This document shows, one piece after another, positions 16,980-29,754 of a stretch of 64,000 bases of DNA (positions are counted from its first letter, which is position 1; every line of letters begins with the position of its first letter). Below the pieces are notes generated by a model. That model saw only the letters and a program-made list of their open reading frames with translations. It made no database searches and had not been told where the DNA came from. The position numbers and the translations under genes are program-made. The stretch comes from Rhodococcus zopfii NBRC 100606 = JCM 9919 (GTDB lineage: Bacteria > Actinomycetota > Actinomycetes > Mycobacteriales > Mycobacteriaceae), in assembly GCF_001895025.1 (NCBI RefSeq), contig NZ_BCXI01000004.1, positions 21,947 through 85,946 on the forward strand, in the 5' to 3' direction.

Positions 16980-17008
16980 AGCGGACAGTGCTCACGCGGG
17001 GGCAGTGG

Positions 17009-18592
17009 TCACAACTTGGTGCTGCGCAGCTCGTGACCCCTGGAGGTCTTGCACCGGCCCGTCTCGAGATCCCACTGCCAGCCGTGGAGGTTGCAGGTCA
17101 GGGTGCTGCCGTCGACGACACCGAACTTCGAGAGGTCGGCCTTCAGGTGCGGGCAGCGGCGCTGGACCTCGTAGCCACCGATCTCGATCGAGGCGGAATC
17201 GTCGTGTGCCTCGGCGAACCAGCCGTCCGCGTACGCGATGCGCTCGTCGGTGAGGCACTTGAAGAACGTGTAGAGGAATTCGTTGTAGCCGCCGACCCGC
17301 CACGCCGTGAACCGGGTGGACAGGAAGATCGTGTTGACCCAGTCCGGCTCGTCGTCGCGCAGCACGGTGCGGACCAGCTCCGGCGCGATACGGAAGCCGT
17401 AGCGGTACTTGCCCTCTCCCTCGATCGGCTCGCGGACGACCCGCTTCGGGAAGTCGAGCACGACGGTTTCGTCGCCCATCACGAGACCGACCGGATAGCC
17501 GATGCCGTCGCAGATCAGATCGGACTGCGCCATGATCGGCTCGAACTTCGCCTTGAGCGCGCCGATCAGCGGCTCGCCCTCGGCCGGTGCCCAGGTCGCC
17601 TTCTCGGCCGCGATGATCGGCTCGAACCGCTGCGCCATCTCCTCGATGTACGCGGCCTTGTCGGTGAAGATCCGCTCGACCTGCTCGTCCGGGATCGGAT
17701 GCGTGAGCGTCATCTGCTCGCTGCCCGTCAGATCCACCACCGAACCCGGGATCATCAGCAGGCCGCCGTCGCGGCCGTGGATCCGCAGTTGCTCGAGAAA
17801 CACCTGCTGATCGGGGAAGATGTTGCCGACGTCGCCGTGGTCGTCGTTGAGGTCGCGCAGCTCGGGGTCGAGGAACACCGGCGGTCCGGCGGACGGGACG
17901 ATCCACGTCGCACCGACCTGCTCGATGTAGGAGCGGCACCGATCCATGCCCCGCTGCCGCTTCTGCTTCCCGAAGTTGCGCTTCGTGCCGGCCGGGATGT
18001 CGTAGACCATCGGGTACCAGATGGCGCCCGAGTACTGCAGCAGGTGGACGTCGATGCGACCGAACGCGTCGAGCATCGGATCCATGTCGATGGGCCGCGC
18101 GTCGTTCATGTTGAACACGGTCGTCGTGCCGTCGGACACGACGAGACCGGAGTCGCCGATCGGGCCGTCCGCGGGCGCGCGCAGCGCGATGATCATGACG
18201 TCGAGCGAACCCGGCGGGAGCGGAGCCTGCGGAGCGACCTCGATGCCGGCGCTCGAGATCCGGTGTTTGACGGAATCGGTGGTCTCGAAGAACTTCGTGA
18301 AGCCGAGGGCCTCGAGTTCGCGCTTGAGATCGGGCACCGGGAAGTCCGGCAGCAGCACCGTCGCGTTCTTGCTGACGTGCTTGCTCAGGGTCCCGGGGTC
18401 GAAGTGGTCCTTGTGCAGGTGAGAAACGTACAGGTAGTCGACGTCGCCGAGGGCGTCCCAGTCGAGCTGGGTGTTGTCCGGGAACGGCACCCACGATGCG
18501 AAGTACGCGGGGTTGACCCACGGGTCGCACAGGATCGATCCCGCCTCGGTCTGGATGTGGAACCCGGCGTGTCCGACGCTGGTGATCTGCAC
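17009..18592 (-). CDS. Metallo-beta-lactamase-fold / Rieske [2Fe-2S] fusion protein
   Basis: A 527-residue two-domain protein. The N-terminal UlaG-like metallo-beta-lactamase domain (about residues 1-260) has His58-Leu-His60-Lys-Asp62-His63 as the metal site within SHLHKDHFD. The C-terminal Rieske domain supplies Cys480, His482, Cys500 and His503 as the [2Fe-2S] ligands (CPH and CNLH). The fusion suggests a redox-coupled hydrolase or a self-sufficient oxygenase component; homologues are usually listed as Rieske 2Fe-2S domain proteins with unknown substrate. GTG at 18592 has a strong GGGAGGG site upstream, which sets the start although the frame is open further. A lipoprotein gene lies 57 nt upstream on the same strand. 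Confidence 0.88.
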   Translation of the reverse strand: MQITSVGHAGFHIQTEAGSILCDPWVNPAYFASWVPFPDNTQLDWDALGDVDYLYVSHLHKDHFDPGTLSKHVSKNATVLLPDFPVPDLKRELEALGFTKFFETTDSVKHRISSAGIEVAPQAPLPPGSLDVMIIALRAPADGPIGDSGLVVSDGTTTVFNMNDARPIDMDPMLDAFGRIDVHLLQYSGAIWYPMVYDIPAGTKRNFGKQKRQRGMDRCRSYIEQVGATWIVPSAGPPVFLDPELRDLNDDHGDVGNIFPDQQVFLEQLRIHGRDGGLLMIPGSVVDLTGSEQMTLTHPIPDEQVERIFTDKAAYIEEMAQRFEPIIAAEKATWAPAEGEPLIGALKAKFEPIMAQSDLICDGIGYPVGLVMGDETVVLDFPKRVVREPIEGEGKYRYGFRIAPELVRTVLRDDEPDWVNTIFLSTRFTAWRVGGYNEFLYTFFKCLTDERIAYADGWFAEAHDDSASIEIGGYEVQRRCPHLKADLSKFGVVDGSTLTCNLHGWQWDLETGRCKTSRGHELRSTKL

Positions 18593-18648
18593 TTCGTTGC
18601 CCTCCCTGAACTGGCGACCGACGTGACCCCCAGGGTAGGCGTCGCCGA

Positions 18649-19476
18649 TCAGCTCACTTCGCCCAGGCAGTATCCGTTCGCTCCGGTTGTGACGAGCACC
18701 TCCAGATCGCGTGCGGCGCCGGCGTCCACCACCGGGACCGTCACGGCCGCGTACACGTCGTCCATCGCCCAGAAGGTCGCCGCTTCCGCATCGAACGAGG
18801 TGAGCTCGGTGAACACGTCCGGGTCGGTCGACAGCGGCGGCACATCGGGAACACCGGTCCCGTACGGATCCCAGATCGCCCGGCTGTCGCACGCCAGCGG
18901 GTACCGCGCCTCGGTGTCGGCGGGATTCACCGGCTTCCCGGCGGCGCGCGCAAGGAAGCGTTCGACGGCGTGGACGGCGTCCTCGCCGGTGTACGGGTTC
19001 GCCCCGGTGGGATGCACGTACGGGCACGCGTAGCCCGCCGCGATCTCGTGGCGCAGCACGGACACGTCGGTACCGCCCGCCGACCACGTCACCGCGAACT
19101 GCCCGTCCTGTCCCGGTTGCCGGACGGCCGCGGTGATCGCGTCGACGTCGGCGTACATGGCGGCCGCGCGCTCGGGTGCGATGGTCCAGCACCGGGACAC
19201 CACGTCGTCGCCGTCGACCAGGTCGTTCGTCCACGACTGCAGCGCGGGCGCCGCAGCGGGATTACCCCGGACCTCGCCGACCACCACCGCCGGCTCGGCG
19301 TGCGGCGTGGTGGCGGCTACTGCGGTGGTCTCGGCCGTCGTGGGCGGTTCGGGCGTCTCGGTGGGGATGCCGGACTGCCCGTCACCGGCACATCCGGCGA
19401 CCGCGACGGCGACGGCGACGGCGACGGCCGCTCCGGTGAGCGCGAGCAGGCGGGACTTTCCGGAGACGACGAGCAA
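18649..19476 (-). CDS. Putative secreted lipoprotein, unknown function
   Basis: A 275-residue protein with a lipoprotein signal: basic start, an alanine-valine-rich core and the lipobox VAGC (cleavage before Cys at about residue 29). It should be anchored to the outer leaflet of the plasma membrane. The start appears to be TTG at 19476 with AGGGG a few bases upstream. The mature part begins with a Thr/Pro/Glu-rich linker, followed by a globular domain with four further cysteines that could form disulphides. The Ala-Val signal core is encoded by a (GCGACG)n hexamer run at 19397-19426. I do not recognise a defined family. It is divergent from the acyltransferase gene with a 63-nt gap. Confidence 0.75.
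   Translation of the reverse strand: MLVVSGKSRLLALTGAAVAVAVAVAVAGCAGDGQSGIPTETPEPPTTAETTAVAATTPHAEPAVVVGEVRGNPAAAPALQSWTNDLVDGDDVVSRCWTIAPERAAAMYADVDAITAAVRQPGQDGQFAVTWSAGGTDVSVLRHEIAAGYACPYVHPTGANPYTGEDAVHAVERFLARAAGKPVNPADTEARYPLACDSRAIWDPYGTGVPDVPPLSTDPDVFTELTSFDAEAATFWAMDDVYAAVTVPVVDAGAARDLEVLVTTGANGYCLGEVS
19397..19426. repeat. Hexanucleotide microsatellite in signal peptide
   Basis: Five GCGACG-type units (the first one imperfect) in a row encode the Ala-Val repeat of the lipoprotein signal peptide. Gain or loss of units would keep the frame and change the length of the hydrophobic core. Confidence 0.7.
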
Positions 19477-19526
19477 TGGATACCCCTGACGAAGATCGTG
19501 ATCGGTGCTGTTTCCGTGGCTCCGGC

Positions 19527-19532
19527 TACGCT
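19527..19532 (+). promoter_or_regulatory. Putative -10 element, leaderless plsC-like gene
   Basis: TACGCT ends 7 nt before the GTG at 19540, with no ribosome-binding site between them. Confidence 0.4.
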
Positions 19533-19539
19533 AGCCGTC

Positions 19540-20343
19540 GTGGAACCCTTCTACCGGACCATCATCGGCGTGGCACGCACACTCTTCGCTGCGCAGGGCT
19601 TGAAGTTCACGATCACCGGGGAGGAACACATCCCGGCCACCGGCGGCGCGGTCATCGCGATCAACCACACCGGGTACATGGACTTCACCTACGCGGGCAT
19701 CCCGGCGCGCGCCACCAAGCGGTACATCCGTTTCATGGCGAAGAAGGAGGTCTTCGACAACAAGATCTCCGGACCGATGATGCGTGCGATGAAGCACATC
19801 CCCGTCGACCGCGGTGACGCCGGCGAGTCGTATCGGCACGCCGTCGAGTCCCTCCGCTCCGGTGAACTCGTCGGTGTGTTCCCCGAGGAGACGATCAGCC
19901 GCAGCTTCGAACTCAAGGATTTCCGTTCCGGCGCGGCACGCATGGCGCTCGAGGCGGGCGTGCCGATCGTGCCGATGGTCATCTGGGGTTCGCAGCGCGT
20001 GTGGACGAAGGGGCATCCGAAGCACCTGGGCCGCACCAACACTCCCATCGTCATCAAGATCGGCGCCCCCGTCGTCCCGCACGAATCGCCCGCGGAGACC
20101 ACCGCGGAACTGCACAAGGTGATGGAGACGATGCTGCACGAGGTGCAGCAGGGCTACCGGCACGAAGCGGGCGCCTACTGGGTGCCGCGTCGGCTCGGCG
20201 GATCGGCGCCCGGTCGTGAGGAGGCCGACGCCGAGGACGCGCGCGTCGCCGCGGAACGTCGCGCCCGCAAGGAACGTGAACGCGCCGAACGAGAGGGTCG
20301 CGGGAACGAACCGGGCATCGAACCCGGCGCTCCGGGACAATAG
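19540..20343 (+). CDS. 1-acyl-sn-glycerol-3-phosphate acyltransferase family protein
   Basis: A 267-residue PlsC-domain acyltransferase that should transfer an acyl chain to lysophosphatidic acid or a related acceptor at the membrane. The catalytic His43-x4-Asp48 motif lies in NHTGYMD. FPEETISRSFELKDFRSG gives the glycerol-phosphate-binding EGT-like block, and PIVPMVIWG is block IV. The C terminus is a long charged Arg/Glu-rich tail. GTG at 19540 is set by the TACGCT element and the short N terminus usual in this family. It is followed 4 nt later by a HAD phosphatase gene. In M. tuberculosis similar acyltransferases (Rv3814c-Rv3816c) neighbour a HAD gene (Rv3813c), which supports conserved synteny. 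Confidence 0.9.
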   Translation: MEPFYRTIIGVARTLFAAQGLKFTITGEEHIPATGGAVIAINHTGYMDFTYAGIPARATKRYIRFMAKKEVFDNKISGPMMRAMKHIPVDRGDAGESYRHAVESLRSGELVGVFPEETISRSFELKDFRSGAARMALEAGVPIVPMVIWGSQRVWTKGHPKHLGRTNTPIVIKIGAPVVPHESPAETTAELHKVMETMLHEVQQGYRHEAGAYWVPRRLGGSAPGREEADAEDARVAAERRARKERERAEREGRGNEPGIEPGAPGQ

Positions 20344-20347
20344 GCTG

Positions 20348-21172
20348 GTGAGTTCCCACGTTCCGAGCCTCGTCGCGACCGATGTCGACGGCACCCTGAT
20401 CGACGACGCGAACCGCGTGTCGGAACGGACCCGTGCCGTGGTGCACGCGGTCGTCGAATCGGGGACGCCGTTCGTGCTGGCCACCGGCCGGCCGCCGCGG
20501 TGGATTCCGCCGGTCGTCGAGGAACTCGGGTACGCCCCGCTGGCGGTGTGCGCGAACGGCGCAGTGATCTACGACAGTGCGGCCGACCGAGTCATCCACA
20601 CGACGCTGCTGTCCGCCGACGAGCTGGCGTGGATCGCGGACGTCGCAAGCTGGGTGCTGCCGGGCGCCGGGCTGGCTGCCGAGCGGGTCGCGGAGAGCGC
20701 ACACGACGCGGCGAGCCCGCAGTTCGTGAGTGCCCCCGGCTACGAACACGCCTGGCTGAATCCGGACAACACCGAACTAGCCGAGCACGAGGTGATCGCC
20801 GAGCCCGCGATCAAATTGCTCATCCGGATGGCGGGGACGACGAGCCGGGAGATGGCCGACGCGCTGGCGCCCGCGCTCGCGGGCCTGGTCGACCTGACCT
20901 ATTCGACGGACAACGGCCTGATCGAGATCTCCGCGGCGGGCGTGACGAAGGCGTCGGGTCTGCGCGAGGCGGCCGGGCGGCTCGGGGTGGCCGCGGAGGG
21001 GATCATCGCGTTCGGTGACATGCCCAACGACATTCCGATGCTGTCGATGGCCCGGTACGGGGTGGCCGTCGAGAACGCCCATCCCGACGCGAAGGCCGCC
21101 GCAGACGAAGTGACCGCCACCAATGCCGAGGACGGGGTTGCCCGTGTCCTCGAGCGCTGGTGGCGGCCCTGA
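20348..21172 (+). CDS. HAD-superfamily hydrolase, Cof-type
   Basis: A 274-residue phosphatase of the Cof/IIB HAD group. The nucleophile motif is DVDGTL with Asp12 and Asp14. Motif II is the LATGRP segment, and motif IV is GDMPNDIPML near residue 222. The C2-type cap lies between. GTG at 20348 follows the acyltransferase stop by 4 nt, so the two are likely cotranscribed. Substrates of this group are usually sugar phosphates or nucleotides; the natural one here is unknown. It ends 7 nt before the convergent amidase gene, with no room for a terminator. Confidence 0.9.
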   Translation: MSSHVPSLVATDVDGTLIDDANRVSERTRAVVHAVVESGTPFVLATGRPPRWIPPVVEELGYAPLAVCANGAVIYDSAADRVIHTTLLSADELAWIADVASWVLPGAGLAAERVAESAHDAASPQFVSAPGYEHAWLNPDNTELAEHEVIAEPAIKLLIRMAGTTSREMADALAPALAGLVDLTYSTDNGLIEISAAGVTKASGLREAAGRLGVAAEGIIAFGDMPNDIPMLSMARYGVAVENAHPDAKAAADEVTATNAEDGVARVLERWWRP

Positions 21173-21179
21173 ACTTCGC

Positions 21180-23219
21180 TCAGGGAGCGGGTGCAGGTTC
21201 CGGTGCCGCCTCGGGCGCCGGTGCCGTTTCCGGAGCGGGCGCCGGGGCGGGCGCGGCATCGGCGGACGCTGCCTCGACCGGGGGAGCGGTCCGCAGTGAT
21301 TCCTCGTAGGCGTCGTTGTAGGCGCGCAGCACCTTGGTGATCGCGCCGGTGGCCTCGTTGAAGATCAGCGACCCGAACTCGAAGTCCGACCGCCAGCCGT
21401 CCGGCACGCGGTATTCGTCGCTCGTCGGCAGGCCGAGCTCGCCCTCGTCGAGCCCGAGCTGTTGCCACGCCTTGTAGATCGCGCCGAGCACCGTCCACAC
21501 GCCGCCGTTCGGGGAGGTGTAGATCGCGCCGTTGACGAACTGTGCGTGCTGGAACCCTGCCTTCGACTGCAGGATGCCGGACAGTGCCGCGCCCAGGCGC
21601 CCGACCTCGCCGCCCTCGGAGATCCACTTCTGGGCGAGGGGGGAATTGTCGGTCAGCCGCAGAAACTCGGTGATCAGGCCCTGCGCGTTCTCCGCGGATC
21701 CGGTCGACGGGGCGCCGACGGAGTTCGGCGGGACCGGATTCGTGCCGTCACCCGTCGATCCGTCACTCGTCAGCAGTGCCGTGTCGGGCGCCGACGGGGC
21801 GGTTCCGGCCGCCGCGGCCGCGGCAATGTCGCGGATCTTGCTCATCTGGGCGTATCCGGAGTCGCCCGGGCAGCTGGTGCTGCCCACGTCGCGGTGCGCG
21901 AAGATGATCGGCAGATCGACGGCGGCACCCTGCGGGTAGGGCGTGAACGACGTGCCCTCCGAGTACATGGTGGTCCGGCCCTTCGGGTCCAGACCGGCCT
22001 TCGCGAGCCGCCAGCCGAGGAACTTGCCGACTGCGTCCAGTGTCGCCTGCGGCGGCGTCACGCTCGAGAAATCTCCCATCATGGCGATGCCCATGGTGTT
22101 CTCGTTGAATCCACCGGCGTGCGCTCCCTGGACGGGACGGTCGAGCCCGCCGGCCCGGCCTTCGAAGATCTGCCCGTACCGGTCGACGATCACGTTGTAG
22201 CCGACGTCGCACCAGCCGAGGGTCTGTGAGTGGTACGCGTAGATGGCACGGACGATCTCGGCGGACTCGGCCTTCGAATAGTCGTTGCTACCGGCCGTGT
22301 GGTGCACGGTGGCGCCGCCGAGCGCGTCGTCGTAGGTGGGGTCGTCGCAGCGCAGCGACTCGTCCGCACCCCACTGTGCTCGGCTGATCACCTTCGGTCC
22401 GCTCCCGCCGACGGGCGAGGCGACGTCCGACAGATGCGCATCGCCGGGGCCGCTGCCCGGGTTGATGAGCACTGCGGTGACGTCGTCGGTGGGCGCGGCG
22501 GCCGCTTCCTGCGCGCGCAGCGGGCGCGACGACGACGCCGGGACGTACCCGAGGTCGGGGGCGGGGTCCTGCGGAGCAGCGACGGGAACCTCGGCCGGTG
22601 CAGGAGCCTCGGCTGGAGTTGGGGCTTCGGCGCCGGCGAGTGTGGGTTCCGGTCCGGGCCGCGGCGTCAGCAGGACCTGCACTGCGCGCGTGAGACCGAC
22701 GTAGATCGGCTCGGTGCCACCGCGGTCGTCGGTGGCGTTGTCCGTGCGGCTCGACTCGATCGGTTCGGTGGCCGTCCACGGACTCCAGCTGCCGTCCTCG
22801 TGCTGGGAGCGGATCAGTGCGTCGGTCGCCGCCACGTCGCGGGCGGCCAACGCGACCATGCTGAACGGGTTCTCGCGGCTGATCTCCTTGACGGTGGCAC
22901 CGATGCGATCGACGAGGCCGGTCGCGTCCGGATTGGGTGCGGGCGTGATGGCCGGCAGACCCTCGACGAGTTCCTTGATGCTGAGGTCCGGAAGGTTCAG
23001 CCCCGTCAGATCCTGGAGGGGAATGACGACGTCGGGTGCGTTCGCGAGTACGACCTCGGCGATCTGCGGTGCGATGGCGACGATCGTATCCGTCGTCTCG
23101 TTCGCGGCGCGGACGTCGGACGTTGCGTTCGTCATGCCGGACACGGCGAACGGAGTGGCGACCGCCAGGGCAGCGACGGCACCCAGGACGATCGACGGCT
23201 TCGGGCGGCGATGCGGCAC
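21180..23219 (-). CDS. N-acetylmuramoyl-L-alanine amidase (PGRP) with LGFP repeats
   Basis: A 679-residue secreted peptidoglycan hydrolase. A signal peptide covers about residues 1-38. A long Ala/Pro/Glu-rich segment follows, then the PGRP/amidase_2 domain (about 275-435). Zinc ligands lie in VHHTAGSNDY and in FAHRDVGSTSCPG. The C terminus carries LGFP-type repeats (around 555-635, e.g. ELGLPTSDEYRVPDG), which are thought to bind the cell wall. The tail ends in an Ala/Pro-rich stretch. A close functional match is the Rv3811-type protein of M. tuberculosis in the same genome area. GTG at 23219 has a GGGGAGAA site. It cuts the stem peptide from muramic acid and should act outside the membrane. 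Confidence 0.9.
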   Translation of the reverse strand: MPHRRPKPSIVLGAVAALAVATPFAVSGMTNATSDVRAANETTDTIVAIAPQIAEVVLANAPDVVIPLQDLTGLNLPDLSIKELVEGLPAITPAPNPDATGLVDRIGATVKEISRENPFSMVALAARDVAATDALIRSQHEDGSWSPWTATEPIESSRTDNATDDRGGTEPIYVGLTRAVQVLLTPRPGPEPTLAGAEAPTPAEAPAPAEVPVAAPQDPAPDLGYVPASSSRPLRAQEAAAAPTDDVTAVLINPGSGPGDAHLSDVASPVGGSGPKVISRAQWGADESLRCDDPTYDDALGGATVHHTAGSNDYSKAESAEIVRAIYAYHSQTLGWCDVGYNVIVDRYGQIFEGRAGGLDRPVQGAHAGGFNENTMGIAMMGDFSSVTPPQATLDAVGKFLGWRLAKAGLDPKGRTTMYSEGTSFTPYPQGAAVDLPIIFAHRDVGSTSCPGDSGYAQMSKIRDIAAAAAAGTAPSAPDTALLTSDGSTGDGTNPVPPNSVGAPSTGSAENAQGLITEFLRLTDNSPLAQKWISEGGEVGRLGAALSGILQSKAGFQHAQFVNGAIYTSPNGGVWTVLGAIYKAWQQLGLDEGELGLPTSDEYRVPDGWRSDFEFGSLIFNEATGAITKVLRAYNDAYEESLRTAPPVEAASADAAPAPAPAPETAPAPEAAPEPAPAP

Positions 23220-23533
23220 TGTTGCTTCTCCCCTTGTGTGTTCAGCCTTGTGTGTTCAGCGTTCCTGTGTCAGCTGCTCCGGGCAGGGTCTCAACGGACC
23301 GAATACTCCGTCACGAGCCCGATTCGCGTGGCGTATCGGCCTCATTTTTATGCAACTTGTGATTCTCGTGTGACTGGTGTGTCTGTTGTTGCCTTGTTCA
23401 GTCACTCTTGCCACACTAGTCGCAGTAAACCTTAAGCCTCAACCTGAGCTTGAGGATTTGTTTCGAATGTCCGATCGTGCGAACTGTCCGTTCGCGCGGC
23501 ACCCCGGAGTGCGACAACGAGGGAGCGCAGCGC
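23220..23533. other. Divergent intergenic region (314 bp) with 14-bp tandem repeat
   Basis: This region separates the amidase and SpoIID genes and is clearly less GC-rich than its flanks around 23340-23465. It holds two exact copies of CTTGTGTGTTCAGC (23233-23246 and 23247-23260) and a degenerate third copy to 23274. These would lie in the amidase 5' leader just before its ribosome-binding site. A small stem CCTCAA/TTGAGG lies at 23437-23455. Promoters for both genes must be here, but no hexamer pair is convincing. Confidence 0.6.
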
Positions 23534-25090
23534 ATGTCACGACAGCCGAACCGCCGCAGGGGACGAATCCGCAGGAGCCGCATCATCGTCGGACGGCCGC
23601 TCCGCGCCGGCTGGAAGCCCGCGGTCGCACGCGCAGCCACGCTCGGTCTCGCACCCGCCCTGTTGATCGGCGCCACGGTCGGCGGCATCGCACACGTGCG
23701 TTCCGGTACACCCGGGGTCGAGCAGGCCGTCGCCGCCGACACCCCGTTCACCTTCAGCGGTTACGGCCACGGCCACGGCCGGGGCATGGGCCAGTGGGGT
23801 GCGTACGGATACGCGCAGGACGGCTGGACCGCGGAACGGATCGTCGGGCACTTCTACGGTGGCACCTCGCTCGGCACCGTCGACGTCGCCCCGATCGCCG
23901 TGCGGCTCATGGGTCAGGACGACGTACCCCTCGCCGTGTACTCCGACGCCGGACTCGTCGTCGCAGGTCAGCAGGTCGGACCCGGCGATGCCGCGCATCT
24001 GACGCCCACCGCGGACGGTGGCGCCGACGTCGTCGTCACCGCCGGGTGTTCGGGCGAGGTGCGCTGGCAGGGCCGCGCCGACCTGCCCTGGGTCGACCCG
24101 GTCGACCTCGGCGAGGATCGGCCCGGGAACGAACATCTCAAGCTGTGCGCCGACGGCACCGCCTACCGCGGCGCCATCGGGGTCGTGCTCGACGGCAGCG
24201 CCGCCCGCACCGTCAACAGGCTGTCCGTCGAGGACTATCTGCGTGCTGTCGTGCCCGTCGAATCGCTTCCCGGCTGGGCCGACACCGGTGGTGCCGAGGC
24301 GCTCCGGGCCCAGGCCATCGCCGCCCGCTCCTACGCGCTCGCCGAGCAGCGCCACGAGAAATGGCAGACTTGCGACACGCAGAGCTGCCAGGTGTACGGA
24401 GGTTCGGCGAAGGAGGATCCGCGCACCGACGACGCCGTGCGCACCACCCGCGGCATGGTGCTGCTGAAGGACGGCAAGGTCGTGCGCACCGAGTTCTCGG
24501 CGTCGACCGGCGGATACAGCGCGGGCGGCGACTTCCCGTCCGTCGAAGATCTCGGCGACAAGGTGGCACCGAACCAGCAGTGGGCCAAGACGCTCACCGC
24601 CGGCGAGATCGGGAATGCGTTCGGGGTCGGCGAGCTGCAGAACTTCGAGGTGCTGACCCGCAACAACCTCGGTGCCGACGGGGGTCGCGTGACCCGCGTC
24701 CGGGTGGTCGGCGCCGACCGCACCATCGAGACCACGGGCGCTGAGGCCCGCGCGAAACTGGGGCTGCGGTCCGACTGGTTCACCGTGAACGAGGGTGCGG
24801 AATCGGCGGTTCCGCCGAGCACCCCCGCCCCCGAAACGGGCCCGGAGGTCGCCATCACGCCGTTCGGCACCGATCAGAGCCCGGCCATCCAGGAGAAGTA
24901 CAACGAGCTCGGCGGCGTCACCGGCCAACTGGGCTCGCCCGTCGGACCCGAACTGATGCTGCCCGACGAGCGCGGCAAGTTCCGGGTGTTCACCAACGGG
25001 GTCATCCTGTGGACACCGGAGTTCGGCGCCCAGGTGTTCGACGCATCGATCCTGCGGCAGTGGCTGCCGGGGACCGGTAGCGCCGAATAG
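23534..25090 (+). CDS. SpoIID/LytB domain protein with C-terminal LGFP repeat
   Basis: A 518-residue exported envelope protein. A basic N terminus and a hydrophobic segment (about residues 30-55) act as signal or anchor. The SpoIID/LytB domain covers about 180-430, with SVEDYLRAVVPVESLPG and AEALRAQAIAARSYAL as its most typical parts. In Bacillus, SpoIID is a lytic transglycosylase acting on peptide-stripped glycan. One LGFP-like repeat (ELGGVTGQLGSPVGPE) occupies the C terminus. ATG at 23534 is chosen over an in-frame start 84 nt upstream because GAGGGAG lies just before it. It is divergent from the amidase gene, so the two wall enzymes share a control region. A strong terminator follows. 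Confidence 0.88.
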   Translation: MSRQPNRRRGRIRRSRIIVGRPLRAGWKPAVARAATLGLAPALLIGATVGGIAHVRSGTPGVEQAVAADTPFTFSGYGHGHGRGMGQWGAYGYAQDGWTAERIVGHFYGGTSLGTVDVAPIAVRLMGQDDVPLAVYSDAGLVVAGQQVGPGDAAHLTPTADGGADVVVTAGCSGEVRWQGRADLPWVDPVDLGEDRPGNEHLKLCADGTAYRGAIGVVLDGSAARTVNRLSVEDYLRAVVPVESLPGWADTGGAEALRAQAIAARSYALAEQRHEKWQTCDTQSCQVYGGSAKEDPRTDDAVRTTRGMVLLKDGKVVRTEFSASTGGYSAGGDFPSVEDLGDKVAPNQQWAKTLTAGEIGNAFGVGELQNFEVLTRNNLGADGGRVTRVRVVGADRTIETTGAEARAKLGLRSDWFTVNEGAESAVPPSTPAPETGPEVAITPFGTDQSPAIQEKYNELGGVTGQLGSPVGPELMLPDERGKFRVFTNGVILWTPEFGAQVFDASILRQWLPGTGSAE

Positions 25091-25100
25091 ACACGATCTG

Positions 25101-25139
25101 AAGCGGCCGCCGTCGAGTTCGACTCGACGGCGGCCGCTT
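25101..25139 (+). terminator. Intrinsic terminator after SpoIID gene
   Basis: A perfect 18-bp inverted repeat (25101-25118 with 25122-25139) with a 3-nt loop starts 10 nt after the stop and ends in TTT. It is the strongest hairpin in the window and also lies upstream of the merR promoter. Confidence 0.88.
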
Positions 25140-25145
25140 TCGTTG

Positions 25146-25176
25146 TTGACATTGACGCAACGTCAAGAGGCACGCT
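25146..25176 (+). promoter_or_regulatory. MerR-type promoter/operator
   Basis: TTGACA (25146-25151) and CACGCT (25171-25176) are 19 nt apart, the long spacer typical of MerR-controlled promoters. The spacer contains the inverted repeat TTGACG-CAA-CGTCAA (25152-25166), the expected regulator site. The gene downstream encodes a MerR protein, so autoregulation is likely. Confidence 0.7.
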
Positions 25177-25201
25177 GGATGTCACGAGGAAAGGGAACAC
25201 C

Positions 25202-29181
<3,980 letters not shown>

Positions 29182-29204
<23 letters not shown>

Positions 29205-29754
29205 TCGATCCGCTGCCGGGAAGACCACCGACGCCTGGAAGAGCACCGAGGCGGAGATCCAGATCCTGCAGGCCGTACAGGCGACGGTCGGGGCCCGGCC
29301 GCAGGCGATCGCGATCGCCCGCAGCATGTCGCACTTCGGTGAGCACGCCCTCGGCTGGGCCGCGATCGGTGGTGTCGGCGCACTCGTCGACCGTCGTCGT
29401 CGCCGGCAGTGGGCGGGCGTCGCGGTCGGAGCGGTCGGGGCACACGCGGCGTCGATCGTCGTCAAGCGCATCGTGCGCCGGCCGCGGCCCGACGATCCGA
29501 CGGTCGCGGTGAACGTGTCGACGCCGAGCCGGTTGAGCTTCCCGTCGTCGCACGCCACCTCGACCACCGCAGCCGCGGTCCTGCTCGGTCGGCTGACCGG
29601 GCTACCCTTGCCCGCGGTACTCGTCCCGCCCATGCTGCTGTCGCGCCTGGTCCTCGGTGTGCACTATCCGACGGACGTCCTGGCCGGCGCCGCGCTGGGG
29701 GCAGTCTCGGCCGCCGCGGTCGTGCGGGCAGAAAAGAAGTTTGGAGAACGATGA
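29182..29754 (+). CDS. PAP2-family phosphatase (decaprenylphosphoryl-phosphoribose phosphatase)
   Basis: A 190-residue membrane phosphatase. The PAP2 motifs are KRIVRRPRP (K-x6-RP), PSSHAT with the catalytic His, and SRLVLGVHYPTD with the second His. It corresponds by position and family to Rv3807c, assigned to removing the 5-phosphate from decaprenylphosphoryl-5-phosphoribose in the pathway to the arabinan donor DPA. Here it lies between glfT2 (23-nt overlap) and ubiA (4-nt ATGA overlap), which makes exactly the substrate it would use. The start overlaps glfT2 coding sequence and has GGAGTGGGAA upstream. Several hydrophobic helices are present. Confidence 0.92.

Noticed and set aside
17009..19234. 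Extension of the Rieske fusion frame to 19234
   Set aside because: It is antisense-free but overlaps the lipoprotein in another frame and is Arg-rich; the GGGAGGG site fixes the start at 18592.
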